Assembly (NCBI GenBank): GCA_961205875.1
Contig: OY540812.1
Span: 6,386,001 to 6,450,000, forward strand
Direction of reading: 5' to 3'
Length of the DNA stretch: 64,000 nt
Origin: Sialis fuliginosa
Taxonomy: Eukaryota > Arthropoda > Insecta > Megaloptera > Sialidae
Shown here: piece by piece, positions 36,685 through 48,398 of the stretch
Position numbering within the stretch: the stretch's first letter is position 1
Layout of the letters: each line of letters opens with the position of its first letter
The notes under the pieces: generated by a model
The model's database searches: none
Told to the model about the DNA's origin: nothing
The model's input: the letters and a program-made list of their open reading frames with translations, nothing else
Program-made: the position numbers and the translations under genes

Positions 36685-36731
36685 CCTCGGGTACAGTACG
36701 TGCCTACTGCGGGTGCGTACTGTACCCGAGG
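36685..36731. other. Strong GC-rich hairpin
   Basis: Perfect 16-bp arms (CCTCGGGTACAGTACG and its inverse) around a 15-base loop. It is GC-rich in an AT-rich setting. It may be a transposon tip or a structured RNA element; no flanking duplication was found. Confidence 0.7.
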
Positions 36732-36795
36732 TGGATTTATTTGTTCGCTGTATGTGCTTGTTATGGACGCTTAATAACGTAATCATATTACAAAC

Positions 36796-37118
36796 TTAGT
36801 TTGTTCCTCCCATTTGATTATTATAATATTTAAATCATTTCTCCGTGTACCAAACAAAGACAGATATTTTGAAATTCATTTTATATAAGTAAATTGTGTA
36901 GCAATAAATATTTGATTAGTATTTAAATATGTTAAACTTGATATACAATTAATTAATGAAATGGACGTATATTTCTGTTTTTATTTAAACTGATGTAACT
37001 TTATAAGCTCTGCCCTAGAAAAAGATAACCAATGAAGTTTGTGTTAATATTTTCGAATCTTTTATAAGCGTTTCTGACCTTTTAGGTGGTAGACGACTTC
37101 TAAAGCCTATAGTACTTA
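36796..37118 (+). mobile_element. Repeat family G, uninterrupted copy
   Basis: About 323 bp, matching the outer parts of 17930-19312 (inverse) and the partial copy at 40866-41047. Landmarks are 'caaacaaagacagatatttt', 'aatgaaatggacgtatattt' and 'aaagataaccaatgaag'. Noncoding. Confidence 0.75.
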
Positions 37119-37199
37119 TCGATTTTAGCTATCCTGTTTCAGTTTTTGGATAATATATAAAAAATTATTCACTTTCGTTTTTGCATTCGATTTTTTGGT

Positions 37200-37710
37200 T
37201 ACGTACGATCGAGATGAAGTCGCAAATTATGAATCAATTCTCTGGACAAATAAACATTTTATCGGAAATGTCATATGATTGTTAAGATAGTAAAAATAAA
37301 TAAAGAGATTGCATTAACACATTGGCCATCAATTCACAGTTACCTACATATACCTGGGTAGAAAATAAAATTTATGTGTATACGCGCGAGAAGTGCCGAG
37401 TCATATTTCCGGTACAAACAACAAAAACGAACAATAATAGAAATGTTTTTTCAATGAAGTGATTGGTCATGCAACAATGCTCGTGAATGGACAGTCCCAT
37501 TGTTGTGTTTAGGTTTCAATTGGCTCTACAATGCGTCCCCGAGAACAATTGTGTACATTCGGATGGGAGGTCTTTATGATATGGCCTAAACTTTATGTCG
37601 TGTTTTAATGGAGACATTTCAACGGATAGCTGCTTGTCGCACGACCAGGCCGATACCTCCCAGCTTGTCACATTGCTAATAAATGTTGTGTTTTATTATG
37701 AAGGATTTTG
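37200..37710. promoter_or_regulatory. Unique, balanced-composition block, candidate enhancer
   Basis: A non-repetitive block of more even base composition. It holds several SOX-type words: ACAATG at about 37471, CCCATTGTTGTG at about 37496 and GAACAATTGTG at about 37542. No open reading frame. It lies 14 kb upstream of wingless. Function is inferred from composition and motif content. Confidence 0.35.
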
Positions 37711-39149
37711 CGAAATGTAGGGTAGATGGGAATCAGATTTTACGATTTTTAAAAGAAATTTTAAATATTTTATTTACGTTATTTTACTAATTATCGATGC
37801 ACATTTTCACCAATTTATGTCTGTGCTAACACTCGATAAATATATAAAAAAATATTGTGTACTTATTGGTCCATTTAGAAAACAAGGCTGTTAGAATTGG
37901 AGGTAGTTATAAAAAATTCTAAAAAATTGAGAAATTTTTATAGGAGACAATAAAAAACAATGCAATTCGTGATCTAGGTATTATAAACTCAAGTGTTTTT
38001 GATACCTTACTATATTACTCCCAATTCATGTAAAGTATTGGTTTCTGGGTAGAATTCCGTGTTGATCCTGAATTTATTTATATACTGGGAGTGCCAGCTT
38101 CGAAAGACCAAGCAATTCGTAAATGGTTTATCTTAGAAGTCATGTTCATATATTTTTTGCCCTACTTTTAAAGATTAATTATATTTTTTTGAAATTGCAC
38201 TCTATCAATTTTTACACATTGTTGGAAAGCTATTTTTTCTGAATACATTTGCCTAATAAAATTTTAAACGAACTAGTGAGGAATATTTTATCAAAAATCA
38301 AGGAAAATAAATAATAATAAACCGAAAACGAATAAAAAAAATTAAAATGACATTTTTTACAAATTTAGTGACAGTTTGATTTTTAGATTAAAAAATATGA
38401 AAAAAGTTCATATTTTAACCACTTTTCATAGCAATAATTGATAATTATATAGTATACATGGTTTCCTTTTTATAATTATGATAATTCCCAATAATGTCAT
38501 ATCATCAAAATTCCTCTCATTTTATTTTCATTGTCAAGCATTGTAAACCTCTCTACTTCCGGAAAACCTCAGTAAAGTTTTCATTAGCCTTCATAAACAT
38601 TTTAACATAGTGTGTGGGCGGCAAACATAGAAAAAGTAAAAACAAAAACACAACTATAATCCTTAAAATATGAAAGGAAGCGAGCAATGAACAACTCAAA
38701 TTTGCAACAACCGTGCAGCGCCTTTTGTTTAAAACACCTTAAAAGGTGCAAACACATTCTTTTCCGTTTATTCATAACACTAATTTATTTTAATTGCAGG
38801 GTATAAAGGAAGCTTTATGGCGATAGAGGCCCGCATTTAACACACTATAATCACAGACTGTTTCAGAATTGGAGTTTTGTTTTGGACCACACCATCGGTT
38901 CACCTTTTTTGTAATTTATGTCATTTATGGATATTTCTGTGTGAAAATGTTTAAGGTAAATATGGGTTTAAAAGACTATGCTATTATTGTGTATTGTGTG
39001 CAGAAAATTCTTGAGTTTATGAAAAATGAATTGCTACATTTTTGGTGGTCCTTGATGATCCTGGAATTAGGGAAATAAGTTTTTTCTTCAGAAATTTGTA
39101 ATTTTTTTAAGGGAGTAAATTTATTTTTTAAATATTACTATTATTTTTT

Positions 39150-40095
39150 TTGAGAGTTAGGTAAATCTCGTCTCATCTCGATTTCGAATTTTTGAAGTGA
39201 TAATGTCATTGAAGTCATCTTGTCTCGAAAAAATAAACCGGGTTCGTATTGAGAAAAATCTCGAACTTTTTTATAAAAAATATTTTTTCATTTAGTGTTT
39301 TGTAATTTTAAAATAAACATATTTAAATAAATTCTGTGAACAGAGTAATGAATAGAAAAATGTATTTATTCGAGTTTCATAACAAAACAAAAATGACACT
39401 GTTTTACAAAATTTAAAAAAAATTATATAAAACGTACTTGCCTATAAATTTCTTATAAAAAAAAAACGAAATGTCATAAAACCTACAAACATAATAATTG
39501 TTTTCAAAAAAATATTAAATAAATTAAAAAAAATTCATTTCTCTGTTCACAGAATTTATTTAAGGAGTCATACATACGCTAGGAGCAGAAATGACCGTTA
39601 CTACCAATGTTGACACGCGCGGTTGATTTTAATACCATTTCGCCAATTTTGAACACATTAAAGAAGATAGACAAAGCTAAAAATTAAATAAATTGCATTA
39701 AAATTTGTTTGTGTAACAGCAATTTGAATTTTGAAAATTGCCGAATTTTGATTAAAAAACCGATTTTCTTCGTTTAAAATACGATTTTCAAAGGGAATAA
39801 CTTTATTACTGTGTGTAATTTAAGGTTTTTTAGTTCAATTAGGACTCATAGCTAATTTTCGAATGCTCTTTAGTAAAAGTATTTGATTTAAAAATATACG
39901 AATTTGATTATAATTTGAATGTTTGTATATCGAAAAAAAACGGGTTTTTGCAATATCGCGGGAACAAGAGGTAATTGAGCAAAATTTGGATTCAGCGTGT
40001 CCAAGTTACCCTCTCAGCCACCGTAATCTTTTAATCGAGATTATAAATTAGGTAAATTTCATTTCAGTCTCTTCTCGGTGAAACAAATGTACAAA
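39150..40095. repeat. TCTCG-rich repeat family (element with two TCTCG ends)
   Basis: 'gtaaatctcgtctcatctcg' at 39161 and the 'gtctcttctcggtgaaac' side at 40070 bracket the region. Inside, 'aaataaattctgtgaacaga' (39330) returns inverted as 'tctgttcacagaatttattt' (39542). Related TCTCG blocks are at 4605-4800 and 46750-47110. Confidence 0.45.
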
Positions 40096-40612
40096 AATAT
40101 CCAAACATATACCATTAAAAATGTAAATATTAAAAAGAATTTTGCCTCATGTCTATGATGAAGATAAAAATGATTTTTGTAAAATTTTCAAAGATCTTAA
40201 AAAGTGAATGAATGATTTAGAAATTTCTAGTAACATTATATTTTTCAACTTTCTTGGCGTTCTCTTATTCTAGGTATAATACACCTAAGTACATAAATAA
40301 CATTTATACTACGGTAGCATCATTTCAATAAAACCCGGTAAAGGATAGTAAGGATTTCATTCAAGCTTAAATTGTAAAAGAGAAGATGCTAGTTACAACT
40401 TGTCGACAGGGATAATTGTGATGCTATCATACCTTAATGTTTTATTGTTGCTAAGAGTTTTTAAAATAGAAGAATGAGCGGACAATAAGGGGAGGTAAAA
40501 CCTTTAAAAAAGATTTCATTACACTTGGATAAGTTACCTATATTTTACATATTTTCCCAAGTCTCAGGGGTGGGCAGTAGTCGGTGCTGGTGCGAAATAA
40601 ACGTACCGGGAA

Positions 40613-40630
40613 AGATCAAAGACAGGCGGC
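40613..40630. promoter_or_regulatory. TCF/Pangolin-type HMG site with adjacent helper-like site
   Basis: AGATCAAAG (40613-40621) matches the TCF core (inverse CTTTGATCT). Three bases on lies GGCGGC (inverse GCCGCC), the core of the helper site bound by the insect TCF C-clamp. The surrounding 40565-40710 block is GC-richer and unique in the window. It lies about 10.8 kb upstream of the wingless ATG. Occupancy is not shown by sequence. Confidence 0.4.
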
Positions 40631-40865
40631 TCTGAATTCGTCTCAGGTGCGAGAAAATGAAACAGCGCTATTCCTTCGCACGTTGAAAGAAGAGTGTGTA
40701 AAACAGGGATACTCAAACTGTTTTTATCTAATATTTTGTTAAGGGATTGTTCATTTATTACGTAAAGCTTTGGGGTCAGGGGGAGGGGTCCATAAAATCT
40801 TATGAATTCTCACGTAGGGTGAAAGGAAGTATTTTAAAATTGATTATTTAAAAATCAAAATTTAA

Positions 40866-41047
40866 TTTAGTATTTAAATATGTTCAACTTGATATAAAAT
40901 TATTTAATGAAATGGACGTATATTTGTGTTTTTATTTAAAATAACTAGAAAAAGATAACCGATGATGTTTTGGCTTAATATTTTCAAATCTTTTGTAAGC
41001 GATTCTGACCTTTACGATGGCAGACGACTTTTGAAGCCCATAGTACA
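40866..41047 (+). repeat. Repeat family G, partial copy
   Basis: Matches the second half of 36796-37118 from 'agtatttaaatatgttcaac' to 'ttttgaagcccatagtac'. Left half missing. Confidence 0.7.
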
Positions 41048-42532
41048 TAATAATATATTAAAAATAAACGTAAAGATATAAGAGGGGATCACTTTATACT
41101 AACTTTGATTTCTACTCAAGTGAATTGATGTTTTATTTTCTTAATATGTGAAGAATATTAAAAATAAGATTTAAATGCATATTTATTATTTGTTATATGT
41201 ATGTATATACTTTCATAGTATATTTAGATAGTCAGATACATAGATATGTTGACACTTTCGCTGCCACCATAAGAACGTTTTAGTGCTTCATCAGGAGTCA
41301 TAAATACAGAAATAGTTAATATTGATTATTGCAACTTTAATAGTAAATAATTAGGTTATTAAATATTGTATTGCATCATATCACATTATACTATACATAT
41401 TTTAAAGTAATTTCTTAGAATCCACTTTTATTACGAGGTATGATCTGTTGAGACTACGTGTAGCAAAGAATTTTTTTTTTCCTTTGTATGTAATTAAGAA
41501 AGTATGTAATTAAGTAACATTATTGTATTAGGCACTCTGTTGCACTGTTTTTGTATTTTCTGACTTATTCTATACATCTCTGTATGTCTAAGGAATAAAC
41601 TTGATATTAAATATCTTCACTAAATTTTAATTTAACTTTTCAAAAATCTTATCTCCAGTATTATCTACAAAGAATTGGCTTGTATGCAAAAGCAAACTTA
41701 ATTCTTTCTACGAATTCTTTATAATAATGGACATCAATTAACCTAACATAAAATAATAATGTCACGTATTCGCAGTTTTAGAAAAAAATATTAATAAATA
41801 TTTGGTTTCATTTAAGTACTTCCATTACCCCCCCCCCCTCCCAAGTTATAACAATACGTAATATTAGAATTAATTTAAAAAATTATAATTATTTAAGACC
41901 ACTGTTGTAAGCGAATCGTAAAATAAGTACCCAAATAATATAACTGTTATGAATCTTAGTAGAAAAGGAACACTAGTATTTTTCAAATGTTATAGAAAGA
42001 GATATAAAATAGGTTTCTCTTTGTGGAACTGCTGTCCTTTAAGAAGGCGCCAGAGATTCTTTGAAGATTTGATTCAAGTCTAGGATATTTCAAGCTTTTT
42101 ATTTCACAGAAGGCAGTTTTTTGGCCAAGCTGAAGGCATTCGAACCAGAACTGATGTGATTGTGAGTGGAATTGAAATTTCATAGTTATGAATAGACTTA
42201 CGGATATCAATAGATACATAGAATTCTAACATGGTCTTATTTTAATGTGTTTAAGCGCCAAACTTATCTAGTTGAAGAAATTGATACAATTGGGTCGTTC
42301 TTAAGACGAAATGTCTGGAAAATCGTTGTTCTATAATCATATTTAATATGCAGTTAATGGGTGATATTAAACGATTTATTAAGAATTTTAACAAAATATG
42401 AGATGAACCACATTGGTAACTAAGTAACTCATTTTCAGTTAACATTATAAACGGTCGAGCATCCCTAGATAAAACAAATCATAATTAAACTAATAATAAA
42501 TAAATACACCTTAACGACAAGAAAACAATGCC

Positions 42533-42576
42533 ACTCGATACGTGTTTCGACTTCACAAGAAGTCTTCATCAGGAGC
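42533..42576 (-). ncRNA. Hammerhead ribozyme-like motif (type I)
   Basis: On the minus strand the pieces of a hammerhead occur in order: helix I strand GCTC (42576-42573), CTGATGA (42572-42566), a stem II hairpin with loop TTGT, GAA, helix III ACACGTAT (42545-42538), the cleavage-site C at 42537, and helix I partner GAGT (42536-42533). Helix III is nearly self-complementary (one change from ACACGTGT), so the active form may be a dimer, as known for minimal type I hammerheads of Penelope-like and other retroelements. All invariant core bases are present. No host retroelement is recognisable around it. Confidence 0.6.
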
Positions 42577-43292
42577 CTAACAGTTCTGGACCTATTGATT
42601 ATTTAAATCAAATTTTGTATATATTTTTTCAACCACATCGATTGTAACAATAGATTTATTACAGATGTTTTAACTATACATACACAGGTACATATTTTCT
42701 TTATTTCTTTTCAAAACTCTAATCAATCACAATTATTTACAAGGCTTGACATTCCTTATTAAATGCATCAAATGTATTGTCCAAATATCAATAGAAAAAT
42801 GATCGAACACTTCTGAAGTTTTGAATGATATTAACTAGACGTCACTTACACGTAAGACGTATATCTATTTTACAGTAATTACTGCAATGTTTAAGAATTA
42901 TTTTAGTTCTAGAGTGACCAAGGCAAAAAAATATCGATAAATATTTTGTTCTGTAGGAAATTGCTGCAAGATTGCCAACTTTTGAAAGCGTAAGACATTG
43001 AATTCACAATAATGAGAATGGTAAAAAATGTAAACTCAGAAAAAAATGTGTTTTAAGTGCTGAAAAAATTGAAAAAGAGTTTACTGTTTTTTTTTTTAAA
43101 TATTTGTTAAACAATAACTTTGAATTTTTATTTATTTTTTAAGAAAATCTATCATATATTTTCGAAAATGGGATCTAATAATGAAAAGTTATAAGATACA
43201 TATATAAATTATATCTAGCGCCCAAAACGCTAAGGTCATACATGAGACCTATTATACCCTTACAGATATTTTTTTATATTCAATTGGAGCCT

Positions 43293-44534
43293 ATAGTGAT
43301 CATGGGCGTAGCCAGGATTTTGTTCAGGGGGGGGCAAAAAAATTTTTTTTGAAACCGATTGGTCGGCGTGTTTTGCCTAGTACCCCGAGGTAATAAGAGA
43401 GGGGTGAGCAAAAAAAGCTCTCACATTATTATGGTAACCTTACCTAATAAAAATATTTTCAATGGGCCTCAAATTTTTGGCATCTGGGACCTCGAAATAT
43501 GTAAGAACGACTCTGATAAATGGCCATTAATGTAAACAAAATTTGGTAAATCCTTTTTTTCTTAAATTAAATTCTATCGTTTCGTTGCAACTTGGAACTT
43601 TGGCTCGTGAAAATCCGTGATTTTCATTAACTTAATAAATAATTTTTTGGCGTGTATTTGATTATTATCGAGGAATTATAAAAGAGCTATGAAAAAATTA
43701 ACATTTTCATTATTTATTATATATCTAGATAGGTGCGCAAAAAGTAACAATGAAAAGGCATTCTTTTTTTCATTTCTTCTTTTATTTTCGCCACATTTTT
43801 TTAAATCAATTAAATTTATATGTATGTGCATATCTTTTTGAAGACAAAATCCTCTACAAAAATGTACTCTACGTTGCAACACCAAAATAGCAACGCGTTG
43901 CCATTTTGGTGTTTTTATTTTTATTTATAATTTTTTTATTTAATGTAAAAAATCGATCTAATTTGAATTGATAATACACATCTATAGTTGAAATATCAAA
44001 AAAACTTCTTTTTTTATATAAAAAGGATAAAAAGGCAATGACATGAATAGTTTACCCGCTATAACAGGAGATTGCAATAAAAAAAAACAATGATATTTAA
44101 ATTTTCGAATCTAAAAATGTCAATATTTAGCCAATGAACTGATTCATTTGTTACTCTTAGTTCACGAGCTAGGGGGAGGGGCAAGCGTCCCCCCTTGCCC
44201 ATGCTTTGCGGGTAGTTATTTTAACACAAAACACAGTTTTCACTGTTGCCAACACTGCGACCTTTGCCTTTAGGTGTTTTTATTTTATTTTTAATTTTCC
44301 CTGATATTTTAGTTTACATGTAAAAATAAAAGATTCTGATTAAAAAAACTTTGATATTTGATTTTCTGGATCCAAAATATAAATTTACGTTCAAAAATCC
44401 AATGGACATCATAGAAGTCTAGAAATATCTCTGTTTGAACAATAATACTGATTTACTTATTACTTTTTGTCCACAAGCTAGGGGGGGGCAAACGCCCCCC
44501 CCTGCCCCACCCTGGCTACGCCCATGATAGTGAT
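43293..44534. mobile_element. 1226-bp nonautonomous hAT element
   Basis: Element 43301-44526 with perfect inverted ends CATGGGCGTAGCCAGG and CCTGGCTACGCCCATG and a perfect 8-bp duplication ATAGTGAT on both sides. The right part contains a duplicated segment: about 43895-44190 and 44265-44500 share 'ggtgtttttatttt' at their starts and 'aagctaggggg'-type G-runs at their ends. No transposase frame. The intact duplication suggests a fairly recent insertion. Confidence 0.92.
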
Positions 44535-46740
44535 CACGATCTGAAATTTATTTTCCGAAAAATATCATAACAAAGAAAATTTATATCACACTTCAATTTT
44601 TCGATTTCAATGTTGATTTTCATAATTTCCTACAATTAGAAATGAAAATTAATATTTTTCAGAATTCACATCTGTATTTTTTTTGTAGTATAGGTACTGT
44701 ACGTATTCGAATACATACGACAACATATCAGAAAATCTCGTTAAAAAAATTAAGTTATTTCTTCCAACACGAATTGGTTAAGTAAGAATAAAACTCGTTG
44801 AAATGTATTTGGTGCATCTCTTTTATTTCATCCGCATCTTCTTTAAAATATTTAATATATTGGTTCCGCGATCTTTAATTTATTTTTGAAGTAAAAAAAC
44901 GTATTGTTAGATATTGAATTTATTAAAATCGAATACCAATGTATTAACTTTTCATTCTATATATCCAACAATGCATTCATTACGCTAATATAAACATCAT
45001 ATTTCACATAAATATAGAAATATGATGTATTTACGACCATCTAAAAATAAAATAGATTCTGTTGCAACAACTAAGTGCCTGAAGTTGTAACATATGTATG
45101 GATGTATTTTTGAATATAGGTGAATATAGACATGTATATGTTACATACATATGTATATGTATATACTGTACATATTAATTTACTTGATGCATACGTGCCG
45201 ATGTTAGTTAAAAAAAGATGAAGGTATGTTTTAAAATATTATTGAAATTCAGAAGTTAAAAGCTTTATAAAATGAAAAAAATGTTTTAGCCAAAATTGAG
45301 TATTTTTTTTAATACCTACTTATACAAATTAAGGTAGGTAGAACATGAAAGAATAGGAGAAGAAGAAGAAAAATGAGTTATCTCTAAAATTGTACAGAAG
45401 AAAGAGGAGGGGGAGGTATGAAAATTCCGGAGTGGAAGAAAATTTTGGATGAAAAAATTAGACTGAAAATGGACAGTTATTTAAATTATTTAAAAATCAA
45501 TTTGTTTTCTCAGAATTCTTGAATTCGATACTGAATATAATATTATGTAATCATGCTCTCTAACTTTGTGCACAGTGTAATTAGAATAAATACTTTTAAT
45601 CTAAAATCTCGTTAAATTGTATACAAGCATTTTCATCAATAATGCAAAGTGGTAGCGTACGTCATATTATATACATATTTGACTGCTATAGATCTAAAAT
45701 AATATATATTTCAATCTTATTTCTTATACCTATACATATGTAAGTTAGGTGGAGCAGTTACATTTAAATAACATATGAATGTAATATCGCACACCCTTTC
45801 AAAGGAAAACGATGTTAACACTGACATGCTGCTTTTACACGTATGTATATGTTATATCAGTGCTTCTAAACTTGTGGTAGGAATACATACGTATGTATGA
45901 AACTCAAAGAGATGAACCATATCAATGATGACTTGTAAATAAATATTTTTATCCATGTGCTGATTGGCCCATCAGCAATTTCTCTCATCTTGTGTTCCTG
46001 TGTTCCTAATACACATACGCACTTACAAACATACTCGCAACACATTCTTCAAGTAACAATTAACCACGAAGTATAGCTGTTTGAAATAAGGCTAAGCCAG
46101 CAGACAATAACTCATGAAGAAGAAGAAGGAAAAGAAATTAGATAACTGTTTTATTCTAATTCAAATGTTACTATATTTTATCACTAATAAAACAATAATA
46201 TAATAATTTAGCTATAAGTGCTATAACAATAATTCAATTGGAACATAATAAAATGTGTGTAGATAAAATAATGTTTAGGACCGCTGTGCCAGAAGCTGTG
46301 TAGATGGGGATGTGTGTGAGTATCTAAATGGATAGGTCAGGGGTGACATAGATTAAGACAGTTAGAATGATGGATCTGCAGCAAATGTTTTTTAGACTTA
46401 ATGATTCACTTACATTTACATGTATGTATCTACATCAATTTATATTTTAACTCTATCGTATACATTGATTTAATTGCTTTTATGACAGCCAAAAATATGT
46501 TTTATTATGCTTTTTATTGTTCTTAATGGAATATGTACACTAAATTCACTCATATGTACAGAGTTTATTTTTATTCATTTATTTCCAATGTGTATAGGGA
46601 AAATTAAAAATAGTAGACACGAGATATCTACAATGTAGACTAGGTTTCCGCCATTCAACAATTAACTTTTGATCCAAAGCTAAAACATAGGCCAATGGGA
46701 CTGAAAAAAAACCCTAATCTATGTACATATCCTACATGAA
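44535..46740. other. AT-rich noncoding stretch
   Basis: No gene supported. A hAT-like end ('cagtgcttctaaacttgtgg') lies at 45859, and (GAA)n-like runs occur near 45360 and 46111. Otherwise nothing assigned. Confidence 0.45.
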
Positions 46741-46749
46741 GAGAAACAA

Positions 46750-47110
46750 AACTAGAGTTAGATAAGTCTCGTCTCGTTTTATATTTCGTCTCAGGAAAAT
46801 TTAAACCATCTCGTCTCATAAAAAATAAGCCTCTCTCGTCTCTTACTCGTGACCGAAGCTGACACGAGATTGAAACCGAGACTATTCGGTCTCGAGTGAA
46901 TTTTTTTCTCGAAAAAAATAATATGGATCTTATATTTAAAGTACTTACAAATGTTTAATATAATATTATATTAAACATTTGTAAGTACTTTAATTATTGG
47001 TTTGACATAAAATAATAAATGTTTAATTATTATTAATGATCCTTTAAATTCAAGTGATATCGTCTCGTCTGAATTTAAGGCAATATCGTTTGGTTTCGAT
47101 CTCGTTTCAA
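46750..47110. repeat. TCTCG-rich repeat with embedded palindrome
   Basis: Dense TCTCG/CGAGA words ('gtctcgtctcg', 'catctcgtctc', 'ctctctcgtctc', 'cggtctcgag') as at 4605-4800 and 39150-39260. The perfect palindrome at 46936-46993 lies in its middle. Confidence 0.55.
46936..46993. repeat. 58-bp perfect palindrome without spacer
   Basis: The two 29-bp arms are exact inverted copies (TTAAAGTACTTACAAATG at the left, CATTTGTAAGTACTTTAA at the right) meeting at 46964/46965 with no loop. Confidence 0.95.
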
Positions 47111-47269
47111 GAAGTATTAAAATTAAAAATTTAATTGCTTAAAATCTTTATTTAATATATTACAGAATTCTACATGGTCCAGTCATATGAGTTATTACAA
47201 AATTCACGCCTTTCTTTGAAAATAGCACAGGTAAACAAGTATGTACATATTCTGGTAAGAGTCTAGCAT

Positions 47270-47420
47270 ATCTGTTTATATCCGGGAAGACGTGAAACGC
47301 TTTACCAGATCGAGTGGGTTCATCCTCAACCACTTGAAGTCTTCATAATAGACGACAGCACTCAAACACTTGAGAAAGTGTCAAAAGAGTGTTGAGGTCG
47401 CAAATTAGAAACTGCTAAAC
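47270..47420 (-). pseudogene. Degraded mariner transposase fragment (HTH/linker)
   Basis: The minus strand contains TLSQVFE and, after an internal stop, QVVEDEPTRSGK. These resemble the mariner segment that runs from the second helix-turn-helix into the linker (xVFEW...VEDEPRSGRP). The fragment is short and eroded, with stops on both sides, and the catalytic region is absent. Confidence 0.4.
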
Positions 47421-47968
47421 TGCATCTAATGCACGGGGGTGACTCTCAGATCATCATCTGATAAACTTAATTACAGTGTGTCTTACTGACAACTGTGAGA
47501 ATATTGCTGCATATGGAATTTTATCCTCTTTTGTAGAGGTATATCAAGAAAGAATGTAATACATATGCGGTTGCCGGTTACATACATTGGAATATATTTT
47601 TTATTTTGTTAAATTTATGAGTTTTTTATTGTGTATTATTGATATTTTAAATACACGTTGAGGATATTTAATAGTAGGTATTAGAAAATGAAAAGTTCAA
47701 AAAAATTGTGTATATACATATACCTAATCAATATTGGATCCGGGAAGGTGAGGTAGTCGGGCAGAAACATCCCCCCCCCCCACCCGAAGAAATATAATAA
47801 TAATATTTAAAACTGGAGTCAACTCTGTTCATAAACATTTTTATATAGATATAGTTTTATTAATTATTTCAAATTCTAAAGAATTTAATACGTATAGCTT
47901 TTACAGAAAATTTTATTTTATTTTTTCTGCTGCATTGTAACCAGATGACGGTATGGAATATATTATTA

Positions 47969-48215
47969 TTAACCCAATCGTGATCAGCGTTGCATATATG
48001 CAACAGAGCGCTTTTGTTAAGATTTTGCGTTGCTGTAAGATTATTTTAATTCGAATGGGTTAGAAATCATACTTATTTTCGAGTAATGGACTGAATACAT
48101 CAACAATACAATTACCAACGTTCTGGAGTTTTAGTATTCTTAGAAAGATATGAATTGATGACAGAAAAATCAGCAATATCGATAACAAAAAAAACCTCGG
48201 TCACGATTGGGTTAA
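47969..48215. mobile_element. piggyBac-like MITE, second family
   Basis: Element 47973-48211 (239 bp) with ends CCCAATCGTGA and TCACGATTGGG, flanked by TTAA on both sides. The TTAA duplication and CCC termini indicate piggyBac. The interior differs from the element at 3161-3305, so it is a separate family. Confidence 0.85.
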
Positions 48216-48398
48216 AATAATATTAGAAATTTTACATTTTATTATATTTTTATATAAAAATTTCAATGCGCATTACATTTTTTCCCATAATACTAATTTG
48301 TCCCTCAATTATTTGAGTTAATTTTTACTATACATTTTTTTTACTATGTAATTATTGTGTGTACTATAAGCAACTCATATTTTAATTAAATAAATCTC

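Noticed and set aside
38869-39078. 69-codon frame after an acceptor-like CAG
   Set aside because: No ATG at the start, low complexity, no homology; the preceding acceptor at about 38799 leads only to a 13-codon frame.
43676-43885. Minus-strand frame in the hAT element as a transposase remnant
   Set aside because: No hAT dimerisation or catalytic motifs; the element is noncoding.
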